From positions 1 through 64,000 of the forward strand of contig NZ_KB899254.1 in the NCBI RefSeq assembly GCF_000378105.1: a stretch of DNA of 64,000 nucleotides. The letters run 5' to 3'. The position numbers and the translations under genes are program-made. The notes under the pieces were generated by a model. That model had not been told where the DNA came from, searched no databases, and was given only the letters and a program-made list of their open reading frames with translations. Within the stretch, counting starts at the first letter, position 1; the number at the start of each line of letters is the position of its first letter. This DNA comes from Rubritalea marina DSM 17716 (GTDB taxonomy: Bacteria > Verrucomicrobiota > Verrucomicrobiia > Verrucomicrobiales > Akkermansiaceae). This document shows positions 56,157 to 64,000 of this stretch, in pieces.

Positions 56157-56924
56157 ATGAAATTACAGAAATTCAAGCCACATTCGGGATTCTCACTAGT
56201 GGAAGTGGTGATCGCTATAGGAATTGTAGCGATCCTCCTGACCACATTCATGTCGGTCTTTGGTCCGGCACAACAGAAGATTGGTAAGGCACTATCGATT
56301 GCGGATGCAAACCGCTTGGTCTCGACCCTAGAGGGGGAGATGGCGACTTTGCGCCCTACTGAGCAAAGCGACTACGTAGCATCTGGCACTGGCGCATCTG
56401 CCTTTGAGAAAGCATTCCAGTGGATCAAAGATAGCCACAGCCCAAGCTCAGCTATCCTAGTCTACCAATATCAGGCACAGCCTGATTCTGAAAACAACGA
56501 CGGCACGCTCAAGGCGGCTGCCAATCAGATGGTGGCCGATGATTCCTCACTTCCAGGCGTGGACTACATCACCCAGACGATCGCCCGGCGCATTGATAAA
56601 GCACCCAGCGGCACGCTTCAGGATGAACTCGTGCCCGGGGTAGTGGAAGGAAGAGTCTACGTGGTGCGGATGACACAACTCGTGCGCCAAAATGGAGCCA
56701 TGGGGCTTGGCGACGCCGGCCGCATCCTCAATCAATCCAACAGCGGAAGTGGTACTGGAACGGAAGCATCAAGCACCGGCGATTATGATGAAGCGTTCAT
56801 CGCATTCCGCGCCGAGTTTTTTGAACTCAATAATAATCTATACAGTTACGTGACCGGGGGAACCTGGGACTTTGATAAATTAGGAGCACCTGTCGTGTCT
56901 CAGAACATTGCCATCCGCCGATAA
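56157..56924 (+). CDS. Prepilin-like protein
   Basis: About 255 residues. It has the prepilin signal SGFSLVEVVIAIGIVAILLT, followed by an alpha-helical and beta-rich region. The segment GTGTEASSTGDYDEAFIAFRAEF is low-complexity, then aromatic. ATG 56157 follows the cleavage-site distance of relatives better than TTG 56148. It lies between two other prepilin genes. Confidence 0.8.
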   Translation: MKLQKFKPHSGFSLVEVVIAIGIVAILLTTFMSVFGPAQQKIGKALSIADANRLVSTLEGEMATLRPTEQSDYVASGTGASAFEKAFQWIKDSHSPSSAILVYQYQAQPDSENNDGTLKAAANQMVADDSSLPGVDYITQTIARRIDKAPSGTLQDELVPGVVEGRVYVVRMTQLVRQNGAMGLGDAGRILNQSNSGSGTGTEASSTGDYDEAFIAFRAEFFELNNNLYSYVTGGTWDFDKLGAPVVSQNIAIRR

Positions 56925-56928
56925 GACC

Positions 56929-57813
56929 ATGATGAAAAATCAGAAACTCAGAAAAGGCTTCACCTTGGTTGAAGTGATGACTGCCATGACGATCACCACG
57001 GTGATCATCGCGGTGTTGGTAGGCATGACACGTATCTCCATGGATTCCTGGAAGGAAAGCCGCGATAAGACGCGTGCTGGCCGACTTGCTAAAGAGAGTC
57101 TTGAGCTGATGGCGCACGACCTCGAAAGCATGATCATCCGCTCAGGCAACACGTATGAATGGATGTACGCTAAGATGGACGGGAGTGGCGAGCTGGGGCC
57201 ATCGCAGAATGCTGAGATCAAAAACCCGCTAGAGTTCAGCTTTTTCACAGCAGCGACAGATCGCTATGATGGCCAAATCGGCACCAACCAAGACAAGGGC
57301 GGAGATGTTTCTCTGGTTACTTACCGCCTGGCCTACCGCGATCAGCTAGATCCAGCGGGTAAGTCCTTTCCTGTCTACTCACTCTATCGCAACTTGGTGA
57401 ACCCTGATGAGACTTTCGACACCTATCTCGCGCAGTCATCGATCCAATCACTGGTGAACGGAGCGGACGTGGTGAATGATACCAACAACTTCCTAGCGGA
57501 GAATATCTACAATCTCACTGTAACGTTCATCTTTGAATACACACTGAATGGCAACCTCACTCAAAAACGCATTCCCGTGATGCAGAGTGGCTCACAGTTC
57601 AACGAAGTGAGCGTGCGTGGTGACTCGATTGAGCCTCAGATCCTGCCCGACGACGCGCGCCTGACCTCGATCGAGCTCGGGGCCCTTGTGGTGAGTGATT
57701 CTGCGATGCAGGTCTTCAACAACAAGCGCTTCAAAGACAACGAAGCCTTCGCCGCTGCTCTCAAGGAAAATAGTTCCTACTTCACGAAGTCAGTGGCATT
57801 GCCGCGTCCGTAG
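56929..57813 (+). CDS. Prepilin-like protein
   Basis: About 294 residues. It has the prepilin signal KGFTLVEVMTAMTITTVIIA, with a charged, helical and beta-rich remainder (SSYFTKSVALPRP at the end). It is the last gene of the three-gene prepilin run and ends before the convergent SNF2 gene. ATG 56929 or 56932 can start it. Confidence 0.8.
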   Translation: MMKNQKLRKGFTLVEVMTAMTITTVIIAVLVGMTRISMDSWKESRDKTRAGRLAKESLELMAHDLESMIIRSGNTYEWMYAKMDGSGELGPSQNAEIKNPLEFSFFTAATDRYDGQIGTNQDKGGDVSLVTYRLAYRDQLDPAGKSFPVYSLYRNLVNPDETFDTYLAQSSIQSLVNGADVVNDTNNFLAENIYNLTVTFIFEYTLNGNLTQKRIPVMQSGSQFNEVSVRGDSIEPQILPDDARLTSIELGALVVSDSAMQVFNNKRFKDNEAFAAALKENSSYFTKSVALPRP

Positions 57814-57824
57814 CCAGCGGCGGG

Positions 57825-60509
57825 TTATTTGCCGAGCAGATCTTGCATCAGCGAGTCATCTAGCTCGGGCTGCATGTTACGGGTGTCTAGGATGCTATTG
57901 GCAATGCCGTGTTTTTTATCCTGCATTTTCTGAATCCTTTCTTCCACGGTGCCCGCGCAGATCAGCTTGTGCACCATGACCGGCTTTGTTTGGCCGATAC
58001 GGTAGGCGCGGTCGGTCGCTTGGTTTTCCACGGCAGGATTCCACCATGGATCGTAGTGGATGATGGTGTCGGCCTCAGTGAGGGTGAGACCGGTGCCGCC
58101 AGCTTTGAGTGAGATCAGGAAGACGTCGATGCCGCCAGATTGGAATTCTTCCACCATTTCTTGGCGGTTCTTGCTGGCGCCGGTGAGCTTGAGGTAGCTG
58201 AGTTGTTTCTCGATGAGGACGGCTTCGATGAGGTCGAGCATTGAGGTGAATTGTGAAAAGATGAGGACCTTATGGCCCTCGGCCTTCAGGGTGTTCAACA
58301 TGCCGCTGAGGTAGTCGAGTTTGGCAGATTCTGGGGTGTTGTGCTGAGCGCGCTCGGGCACCTGGCTGAGGTTCACGAGTGCTGGGTGGCAACAAACTTG
58401 GCGTAACTTGAGTAGGGCGTCGAGGAAGACAATCTGGGCTTCTTGGCCTCTAGCCGCCATTGCCTGGCGGACTTGCTTGTCCATGGCTGCACGCACGGTT
58501 TCGTAGAGGTCGCTTTGCGCTTCGTTGAGCTGGATGCTGTGTGGGATCTCGGTCTTTGGTGGGAGTTCTTTGGCAACATCATGTTTGGTGCGGCGCAGAA
58601 TCAATGGAGCGAGCTTGTTCTGTAAGCGTTGGCGTTTGTCCTCATTGTGGTCTTTTTCAATCGGGTGGCGGAAGCTTTCATTGAAGGTCTCGCGGCTGCC
58701 GAGGAAGCCAGGCATGAGGAAGTCGAACTGGGCCCAGAGTTCGCCTAGGTTGTTCTCGATTGGTGTGCCTGAGAGGCAGATCTTGAGCGAGGCATCGAGT
58801 TGGCGCACGGCAGCTGAGACCTGTGCTCCAGGGTTTTTGATGTGTTGGGCTTCGTCGAGCACGAGGAGGTGGTAGGCGTGCTTCTGGTGCTGCTCGAGAT
58901 CGCGGTGGATCAAGGCGTAGGAGCTGAGCACGAGGTCGTATTCTGCTATGCTAGCGAAGTTCGCATGGCGTTTTCCCCCTTGGAGGATGAGAATCTTGAG
59001 GCTAGGGGCAAACTTTGCCGCTTCGCGCTGCCAATTGACCACCACCGAAGTCGGCGCTAGGATCAAGCTGGGCTTGCCCGCGCTGCGGCCAGATTCGATT
59101 TCTTTTAAAAGATGGGTGAGTGTTTGTAATGTCTTGCCCAAGCCCATGTCATCGGCAAGCACGCCGCTGAGCTGATTGCTAGCGAGGAATTGCATCCAAC
59201 GGAAGCCCTCGAGCTGGTAGTCGCGTAGCGTGGCGCGGAGAGTGGCTGGCACGGCGACATCCGCCTGAGCTTCGCCATTCTGTAGGGTGATGGCGAGGTC
59301 TGCGAGTTCTTCGGAACCTTCTATTGCGAGGTCTTCTTCGCGGCTGAGTTGGGCCGCTTCGAGCTTGCTCATTTTGATGGGGCCGTCCGTGAATTTGAAT
59401 GAGAGGATTTCGCCCAAGTTGGTGAGCATCGTGCGGAAGCGCCCGACTGGTAGGACGAGGCCGCGGCCATCAGGAAGGTAGACCATGAATTCCTGCAGGG
59501 GCTGCATTCCTTCTGTGGCCTCAAGGAACTGATGCTTGAGGAGGGTGGCGAGGATAGGCTGGATTTCAAAGTCTTCACCATCAATGGAAAAGCCTGCGCT
59601 GAGGTTGAACCACCCTTGCGCTTCCTCAACCATTTCGGCTTTCCAATTTTCTGATTTAAAGATGAGTGGCTCGTGTCCGACATCGGGGGCGATATCTACC
59701 CGCCAGCCACGGCGCTCTAGTGGAAGGATCCCTTGAAAGCGGAAGCGTTGCCAGTAGAGGTCTGGGTGTGGCCACTGCTTGGTGTTGGGACGCCATTGAA
59801 TCTGCTCAGGATTCTCAATACGAGCCAGAGCGCGCGCGAATTCTGAAGCTTTTCTGGGTTCGAGCTTGTAGGCGTAGAGTGTCTGGAGCGCCGTCATTTC
59901 TGCCTCACGGTCGCGTTTGATCTGCGTACCGTCCCGACTAATGGCTGGGGTGTTCCCTGAGGGATCGAGAGGAAAGCGCTCGCCTTGGTACTCGACATAG
60001 CAAAGTGCGTGCACAGAGCGCAGGGTGTCGTGGCTCTGCTGGCCTGTGACCCTTCGGAGTTCCATGAAGAAGGAAATTTCAGGGTTCTCAGGGCTGCTGG
60101 CTGGTGGGACAGCGGGTGTCTCGGTGACGACCATCTCCTGGGGTTCAGCTTCCAGAGATCCTTCTCCAAAGCTGATCGCGAGGCGCTCGCCTTTGCGTAG
60201 GTAGAAGAGTAAAGCGGCAGCGTGCTCGCAGTCGCTCTGAACCGCACAGGAGCAGGAGCAATCGGCCACCACGTCGAGGTCTTCTAGCCACAGGGCAACC
60301 GTGGTGACGACAGGGTCGCCTTGCTCGGGGGTCACTGTGGCCACGATTTCCGCGTCACCGGTATCGAGGAATTCACCTTTGACTGAGTGAAGGAGCTGGC
60401 GGTGTGCGATACGCTTTGCAGATACGGTATCCGCTGCGCTGAAGCTCGATTCCCAATCACTGGATTGGAGGTGGTCTTGGATTTGCTCTAGGTTGATGCT
60501 TGCTTCCAT
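57825..60509 (-). CDS. SNF2-family helicase with SWIM zinc finger
   Basis: About 894 residues. A SWIM zinc finger (CSCSCAVQSDCEHAAALLFYL) is followed by a long insert and the Snf2 ATPase: DDMGLGKTLQTLTHLL (motif I), LDEAQHIKNPGAQV (DEAQ box, motif II), and the C-terminal lobe (FLISLKAGGTGLTLTEAD, DPWWNPAVENQATDRAYRIGQ, motifs V-VI). Such proteins remodel nucleoprotein complexes. ATG 60509 fits the length of relatives; the frame is open further upstream without similarity. Confidence 0.92.
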   Translation of the reverse strand: MEASINLEQIQDHLQSSDWESSFSAADTVSAKRIAHRQLLHSVKGEFLDTGDAEIVATVTPEQGDPVVTTVALWLEDLDVVADCSCSCAVQSDCEHAAALLFYLRKGERLAISFGEGSLEAEPQEMVVTETPAVPPASSPENPEISFFMELRRVTGQQSHDTLRSVHALCYVEYQGERFPLDPSGNTPAISRDGTQIKRDREAEMTALQTLYAYKLEPRKASEFARALARIENPEQIQWRPNTKQWPHPDLYWQRFRFQGILPLERRGWRVDIAPDVGHEPLIFKSENWKAEMVEEAQGWFNLSAGFSIDGEDFEIQPILATLLKHQFLEATEGMQPLQEFMVYLPDGRGLVLPVGRFRTMLTNLGEILSFKFTDGPIKMSKLEAAQLSREEDLAIEGSEELADLAITLQNGEAQADVAVPATLRATLRDYQLEGFRWMQFLASNQLSGVLADDMGLGKTLQTLTHLLKEIESGRSAGKPSLILAPTSVVVNWQREAAKFAPSLKILILQGGKRHANFASIAEYDLVLSSYALIHRDLEQHQKHAYHLLVLDEAQHIKNPGAQVSAAVRQLDASLKICLSGTPIENNLGELWAQFDFLMPGFLGSRETFNESFRHPIEKDHNEDKRQRLQNKLAPLILRRTKHDVAKELPPKTEIPHSIQLNEAQSDLYETVRAAMDKQVRQAMAARGQEAQIVFLDALLKLRQVCCHPALVNLSQVPERAQHNTPESAKLDYLSGMLNTLKAEGHKVLIFSQFTSMLDLIEAVLIEKQLSYLKLTGASKNRQEMVEEFQSGGIDVFLISLKAGGTGLTLTEADTIIHYDPWWNPAVENQATDRAYRIGQTKPVMVHKLICAGTVEERIQKMQDKKHGIANSILDTRNMQPELDDSLMQDLLGK

Positions 60510-60554
60510 AGCGCTTGCTTGGCGTGAGCATATACTAGAGCGGATGGCTGGGCA

Positions 60555-60591
60555 CAAAAAAAGAACGAGAAACCGGAATTTCTCGTTCTTT
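60555..60591 (-). terminator. Terminator downstream of the sigma factor gene
   Basis: AAAGAACGAGAAA (60560-60572) pairs with TTTCTCGTTCTTT (60579-60591). On the minus strand a T-run follows. It lies between the sigma factor gene and the SNF2 gene. Confidence 0.85.
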
Positions 60592-60601
60592 GTTGATTAT
60601 G

Positions 60602-60640
60602 GAGTCGTGACTTCGGTGCCATAGGCTGAGCTCACGACTC
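60602..60640. repeat. Second inverted repeat after the sigma factor gene
   Basis: GAGTCGTGA (60602-60610) and TCACGACTC (60632-60640) form a 9-bp stem with a 21-base loop. No T-run follows on the minus strand, so its role is unclear. Confidence 0.6.
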
Positions 60641-60684
60641 TTGGTTTTTATCTAACTGAGGGGATGCTAGTAAAATGGTTCCGC

Positions 60685-61545
60685 TTAGGATGCGAGTTGT
60701 TCAGCGAGAGCTGCTTGGCTCGGTTGATCCATCTTTTGCAGGCTTTTGCGCATCTTGGTGAGCGCAGCATTCTGAAGCTGACGGATGCGTTCGCGTGTCA
60801 CGCCGAATTCTAGTCCGATTTCCTCGAGGGTTTTCGGAGTTTGACCGGTGAGGCCGAAGCGAGCATCGATGATGCGTTGTTCGCGTTCATCCAGTTGGCC
60901 GAAGAGTTCATCAACCTCGGAGTGCATGTTCTTGTTTACCAAGTTCATTGCTGGGTCGACCATCTTTTCGTCGCTGATGATGTCTCCGTATTCGCCAGCT
61001 TCTCCTTCTAAGATGGGAGCATTGAGCGAAGTCGGGCGCTGAGCTGATTGCTTCAACAGAGCGAGCTTCTTGCGTGGAATGCCTAGCTCGGTAGCAAGTT
61101 CAGCATCGCTTGGTTCGCGGCCCAGCTCTTCAGCCATCATCGCAGCGATGCGGCGCATTCTAGAGATCTTATCGATCATATGAATCGGAAGGCGGATGGT
61201 TTTGCTTTGATTAGCAAGAGCGCGTTTGATGGATTGTTTGATCCACCAGGAAGCGTAGGTGCTAAGCTTGCCGCCAAGTTCTGGGTCGAATCGTTCGACA
61301 GCCTTCATGAGACCGATGTTGCCCTCAGAAATGAGGTCCTGCAGAGAGAGTCCGTAGTTGGAATAATCTTGTGCGATTTTAACTACCAAGCGGAGGTTTG
61401 CCTTGATCATCAGCGTGCGAGCATCCTTGTCGCCTTGCTTGATTTTGCCAGCTAATTCAACTTCCTGCTCTGGTGTCAAAAGATCGGTTTTGCCGATTTC
61501 ATTCAAGTAGAGACGTAATGAAGTGTCACTTTCCTTTGTGTTCAT
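60685..61545 (-). CDS. RNA polymerase sigma-70 family factor (RpoD/RpoS-like, no region 1.1)
   Basis: 286 residues: regions 1.2, 2, 3 and 4, all with intact motifs (LRLYLNEIGKTDLLTPEQEV, region 2 with LISEGNIGLMKAVERFDPE and STYASWWIKQSIKRALANQ, region 4 with GLEFGVTRERIRQLQNAALT). Region 1.1 is absent, so this is a short primary-type or group 2 factor. It is divergent from the peroxiredoxin gene. Confidence 0.94.
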   Translation of the reverse strand: MNTKESDTSLRLYLNEIGKTDLLTPEQEVELAGKIKQGDKDARTLMIKANLRLVVKIAQDYSNYGLSLQDLISEGNIGLMKAVERFDPELGGKLSTYASWWIKQSIKRALANQSKTIRLPIHMIDKISRMRRIAAMMAEELGREPSDAELATELGIPRKKLALLKQSAQRPTSLNAPILEGEAGEYGDIISDEKMVDPAMNLVNKNMHSEVDELFGQLDEREQRIIDARFGLTGQTPKTLEEIGLEFGVTRERIRQLQNAALTKMRKSLQKMDQPSQAALAEQLAS

Positions 61546-61828
61546 GATTTTGGGTAGTTTGGAGTTTTCGATGAGGTCGGGTATCTTCCTCGGTTCTTAC
61601 TCACTAAGCGTCTCAGTTGCGGAGACTTGTTTAAAAAATTAAAAAAGTTATTTAAAAAGTTAGATTTATACTTTGTTTGATTGTGAATCCCTTGATTTTA
61701 CGTTGATTGAATTTAAAAGGATGTTTGAAAATGAGGCGGAAAAAAGAGGAGAGCAGTGCTGAATTGTCGGGGTTTGCAAATGCATCATTTTTCGAGTACA
61801 AGTGTGGTCAATCACACCGAGTGTGACG

Positions 61829-62332
61829 ATGATGCTAAGAGGTTTATTCCAAGATATATTTGGTTCTGGTTCGGATGGGTTCGAAGCAGGAAAGAGCTTG
61901 CCCTCGATTGAGCTTTGCGACCAAGCGGGCGAGCTCGTAGCCTTGGATGCAATGATGGCGGAGGGGCTGACTTACGTTTTCTTTTACCCAAGGGCTGAGA
62001 CGCCAGTGTGTACTGCCCAGGCATGCGGTGTGCGCGATGAACTAGCAGATTTTAAAACACGCGGCCTTCGCGTGGTCGGTGTGAGTGCCGACTCCCCTCA
62101 TAGGCTGGCGGGTTTTGCCCAGCGCCATGGTTTTGATTACCCCTTACTTTCAGATCCCGAGGGGAAGGCGATGGAGGTCTTTGGGGTGAAGCGTGTCTTT
62201 GGCCAGTTTGCCTCGCGCCGTAGTTTTTTGGTACGCGATGGAGTGATCCTGTGGAAGGCTGACTCGAGTATCCCGTCGCGCCAGTTGGCGGAGCTGGATG
62301 CAGTGCTGCGCTCGCTTGAGCAAGAAAGCTAA
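61829..62332 (+). CDS. Peroxiredoxin (Bcp/PrxQ type)
   Basis: About 167 residues, a thioredoxin-fold peroxidase of the Bcp/PrxQ group. The peroxidatic Cys61 and resolving Cys66 sit in TPVCTAQACGVRDE. The VVGVSADSPHRLAGF and YPLLSDPEGKAMEVFGV blocks are typical. It reduces hydroperoxides with thioredoxin. ATG 61829 or 61832 begins the gene. Confidence 0.92.
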   Translation: MMLRGLFQDIFGSGSDGFEAGKSLPSIELCDQAGELVALDAMMAEGLTYVFFYPRAETPVCTAQACGVRDELADFKTRGLRVVGVSADSPHRLAGFAQRHGFDYPLLSDPEGKAMEVFGVKRVFGQFASRRSFLVRDGVILWKADSSIPSRQLAELDAVLRSLEQES

Positions 62333-62338
62333 GTGGCG

Positions 62339-62941
62339 CTAGTCTGGACGATCGAGCTGGAAAATCGAGGTGGTTTCGCAATACCAATTTGGCGAGGCCA
62401 TGCGGCCGATGGGTGCGTATTGTGCTTGGTTGATTTTGGCGTCGTCTGGGTTGGCGATGCCATCTTGGACATGCACGGTGTGAACGAGGCCGATGATGAG
62501 TCGGTTTTGTCCGATTTCGAGGCAGCTGTGCTCGGAGCATTCCATGGCTACTGGGGCGGCCGCGATGCGCGGCACATCGATGGTGTCTGAAGCGGTGAAG
62601 TGTTCAGCACTGAGCTCTGGTATCTCGTAGGGCAGTGTGGCGGCGCTGTGATTCATTAGCTCGAGCATCGGCTGATCGACCATGTGCACCACAAACTGCT
62701 TCTGCCGCTTGATGTTACGTGCGGTGTCCTTGAGCTCACCAGGCCCTTTGTTGCCCGGCGCAAAGACAATCATCGGCGGGCGCGAGCCAAAGACATTGAA
62801 GAAGGAAAAAGGTGCAGCATTGACACTCCCGTCTTCATTCAGCGTGCTCACCCAGGCGATCGGACGCGGCGTGATCAGGCTGGAAAGAATTTGGTAGGCA
62901 TTGGTGCGGTGCTCACCGTCGAGGTCAAAGGTTACTGACAT
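62339..62941 (-). CDS. Flavin reductase-like FMN-binding split-barrel protein
   Basis: About 200 residues. The flavin-binding barrel shows TPRPIAWVSTLNEDGSVNAA, PFSFFNVFGSRPPMIVFAPG, and an RNIKRQKQFVVHMVDQ stretch, with a late His-rich part (SEHSCLEIGQNRLIIGLVH). The family binds FMN and often reduces it for partner oxygenases, but no partner is adjacent. It ends seven bases after the peroxiredoxin stop, in convergent orientation. ATG 62941 is preferred to GTG 62947. Confidence 0.9.
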   Translation of the reverse strand: MSVTFDLDGEHRTNAYQILSSLITPRPIAWVSTLNEDGSVNAAPFSFFNVFGSRPPMIVFAPGNKGPGELKDTARNIKRQKQFVVHMVDQPMLELMNHSAATLPYEIPELSAEHFTASDTIDVPRIAAAPVAMECSEHSCLEIGQNRLIIGLVHTVHVQDGIANPDDAKINQAQYAPIGRMASPNWYCETTSIFQLDRPD

Positions 62942-63031
62942 GTCCACAAGCTAGCAAGCAGAGTATCCTTGCCAAGGGGAGAGTTGGGCCGCGTGACTAG
63001 CATATTGAACATGCAGGGGAGAGCGATGACT

Positions 63032-63345
63032 CTATAAATCGAGAGTCCATCTCAGCGCGGCTTTGATTTGTTCAAAGGGTTCGCCAAAAATCACCCCCAC
63101 TTTGTCGCCTAGTTCATGATCTTGAATCGCCATAGACCCTGTACATTGGCATAGCTCTTTACTCTGAGGAAGTGTGAGCTAGGTAGTTCGATTTCGTATC
63201 CAGACCCACGATAGGCAGAGGTAACGGGAACCCAAAGAGAGAGTGCTCTGGGGGCGTCAGGATCATGTCGTGAAACAATAACCATCATGCGCACCTTCGC
63301 GCCCAATCCTAAGTCGACCCATTACACTTCCCCGGGTTTAGTCAT
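63032..63345 (-). pseudogene. Inactivated MazF/PemK-family toxin gene
   Basis: The three pieces read as one MazF-type toxin: ATG 63345 starts MTKPGEV, then a TAA stop at codon 8; the same frame continues WVDLGLGAKVRMMVIVSRHD, to ANVQGL, where one base is missing and the reading frame shifts to AIQDHELGDKVGVIFGEPFE up to RWTLDL and a stop at 63032. Two independent lesions mark it as dead. The start overlaps the antitoxin stop, as in live TA operons. Confidence 0.85.
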
Positions 63346-63568
63346 CGTACAAGGAATCTAATGCTGCTTGTCGCTTGTCTGATGAACGTAAAATATCCTG
63401 ATTGTCACTTGGTAGAACCACATCGAAGGGTAAGCCGCCTCTGAGCCTCACTTGCGCAAGGAACATGCGGATCGCTTCGGTGGTTGTGAGCCCCAAGGCA
63501 TCGAAGACTTTTTCGGTGTCTTCTTTCAGTGCTGAACTCACTCGCGCTCTAACTACTGTATCTTGCAT
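63338..63568 (-). CDS. RelB/DinJ-family antitoxin
   Basis: About 76 residues. A ribbon-helix-helix N-terminus (MQDTVVRARVSSALKEDTEK then VFDALGLTTTEAIRMFLAQV) is typical of the RelB/DinJ group, with a negatively charged tail. ATG 63568 gives the family start. Its partner toxin is of the MazF type and is inactivated, so the module is mixed and the antitoxin is now orphaned. Its stop overlaps the toxin start. Confidence 0.88.
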   Translation of the reverse strand: MQDTVVRARVSSALKEDTEKVFDALGLTTTEAIRMFLAQVRLRGGLPFDVVLPSDNQDILRSSDKRQAALDSLYDD

Positions 63569-63574
63569 GAACTG

Positions 63575-63602
63575 AATGTAGCACAAATGAGCTACGTGTC
63601 AA
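63575..63602 (-). promoter_or_regulatory. Promoter and operator of the antitoxin gene
   Basis: On the minus strand TTGACA (63602-63597), a 16-bp spacer and TACATT (63580-63575) fit a sigma-70 promoter. Inside it lies GTAGC-N8-GCTAC (63578-63582 with 63591-63595), a palindrome expected of an autoregulating ribbon-helix-helix antitoxin. Transcription would begin at or near the ATG at 63568, giving a leaderless or very short leader. Confidence 0.55.
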
Positions 63603-63832
63603 TCTAAGGTCCTTTCTCTAGCGGATGTGTAGAAAGGGAATCCTGCAAACCGTGTGATTTCTTCTCTTTGAAGCTCTACTGCCAAGAGCTCCGTTTCAAA
63701 CATTTGGTGAGGGGGCCCTTCATAGATGATCAGAGAGTGAGCATTTTCCAGAGAGAGCCTGAGCTCCTTGGTGCTAGAAACGCTGGGTTGCGTGGGGAAA
63801 AAGAGAAGAGTTCCAAGGGCTGCGATGAGCAA
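63599..63832 (-). pseudogene. Truncated small exported or membrane protein gene
   Basis: About 77 codons. One hydrophobic span at the start (MLIAALGTLLFF), then a segment SLIIYEGPPHQMFETEL and GFPFYTSA, resembling a family whose members usually continue for about 100 residues more with a GxHPD/cysteine motif. It ends in the region directly upstream of the antitoxin gene, so insertion of the toxin-antitoxin locus may have cut off its 3' part. The start codon (TTG 63832) is uncertain. Confidence 0.45.
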
Positions 63833-63920
63833 GGCGACGATTGCAGCAAGAATTTAGAGAGCTTTCAAGAGGCAGGCGCTAGGGGTGGGGTGAGCAAAAT
63901 GTATGTTTGGTGGTGCAATG

Positions 63921-64000
63921 TCACTGATTATGACCTTTTTCAGCATCGATCGATTTTTTGAGCCGGTCCATTTCTAACCTTAAGTTCTCAATTTCATTTT
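63921..64000 (-). CDS. 3' end of a coiled-coil protein (partial)
   Basis: A frame entering from the right edge reads EIENLRLEMDRLKKSIDAEK and stops with TGA at 63921-63923. The heptad pattern (E/L/R) suggests a coiled coil. Too short to identify. Confidence 0.4.
   Translation of the reverse strand, partial: NEIENLRLEMDRLKKSIDAEKGHNQ

Overview
The window looks like chromosomal DNA of a free-living, Gram-negative member of the Verrucomicrobiota, probably a marine Verrucomicrobiales. This is inferred from gene content, not from a ribosomal gene. The pointers are lpxK (lipid A, so an outer membrane), a fused murC-murB, a PEP-CTERM protein, a Verrucomicrobia-style cluster of prepilin-like proteins, two formylglycine-type sulfatase genes and a MoxR/DUF58/SpoIIM/RDD operon. 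No rRNA, tRNA, CRISPR array or intact insertion sequence was seen.

Layout. 1-7.6 kb: six-gene MoxR membrane operon (RDD, SpoIIM-like, a large membrane protein, a DUF4350-like lipoprotein, MoxR, DUF58) ending in a RelE-fold protein and a terminator. 7.7-13.7 kb: AI-2E-type exporter, a divergent pair of unknown paralogs, a TPMT-like methyltransferase and the bifunctional glutathione synthase GshF. 14-17.5 kb: an Hsp70 and leuC with a structured leader. 17.8-23.1 kb: hypothetical gene, lpxK, nucleotidyltransferase remnant, rph, an OxyR with both redox cysteines, a PEP-CTERM protein and a small P-loop kinase. 24-31.6 kb: an orphan OmpR-type regulator lacking its phospho-acceptor, then the full reverse-strand F1Fo ATP synthase operon (atpBEFHAGDC). 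A perfect CRP-like palindrome lies upstream of atpB, and large RNA hairpins separate some cistrons. 32-41.9 kb: HU, a large TPR protein, the dcw segment murG-murC/B-ddl-ftsQ-ftsA without ftsZ, and a very acidic DUF4375/DMP19-like protein. 42-48.2 kb: sulfatase, alpha/beta hydrolase, sulfatase and outer-membrane barrel, a likely catabolic island. 48.5-53.3 kb: ugd and carB. 53.5-57.8 kb: hisI, a conserved hypothetical and four prepilin-like genes on both strands. 57.8-62.9 kb: SWIM/SNF2 helicase, sigma-70 factor, peroxiredoxin and flavin reductase. 63-64 kb: a decayed mixed toxin-antitoxin locus (intact RelB/DinJ-type antitoxin, MazF-type toxin killed by a nonsense codon and a frameshift) beside a truncated gene.

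The most interesting items are the divergent Cys-terminal paralog pair (9.0-10.7 kb), the phosphorylation-independent regulator, the CRP-like operator in front of the ATP synthase operon, the hairpin just after atpE, the acidic DNA-mimic-like protein beside ftsA, the sulfatase whose core motif has Val in place of Pro, and the dead MazF with its living antitoxin and a well-formed promoter/operator. Most genes have only weak Shine-Dalgarno sequences, so several start codons rest on alignment to family length rather than on ribosome binding sites.
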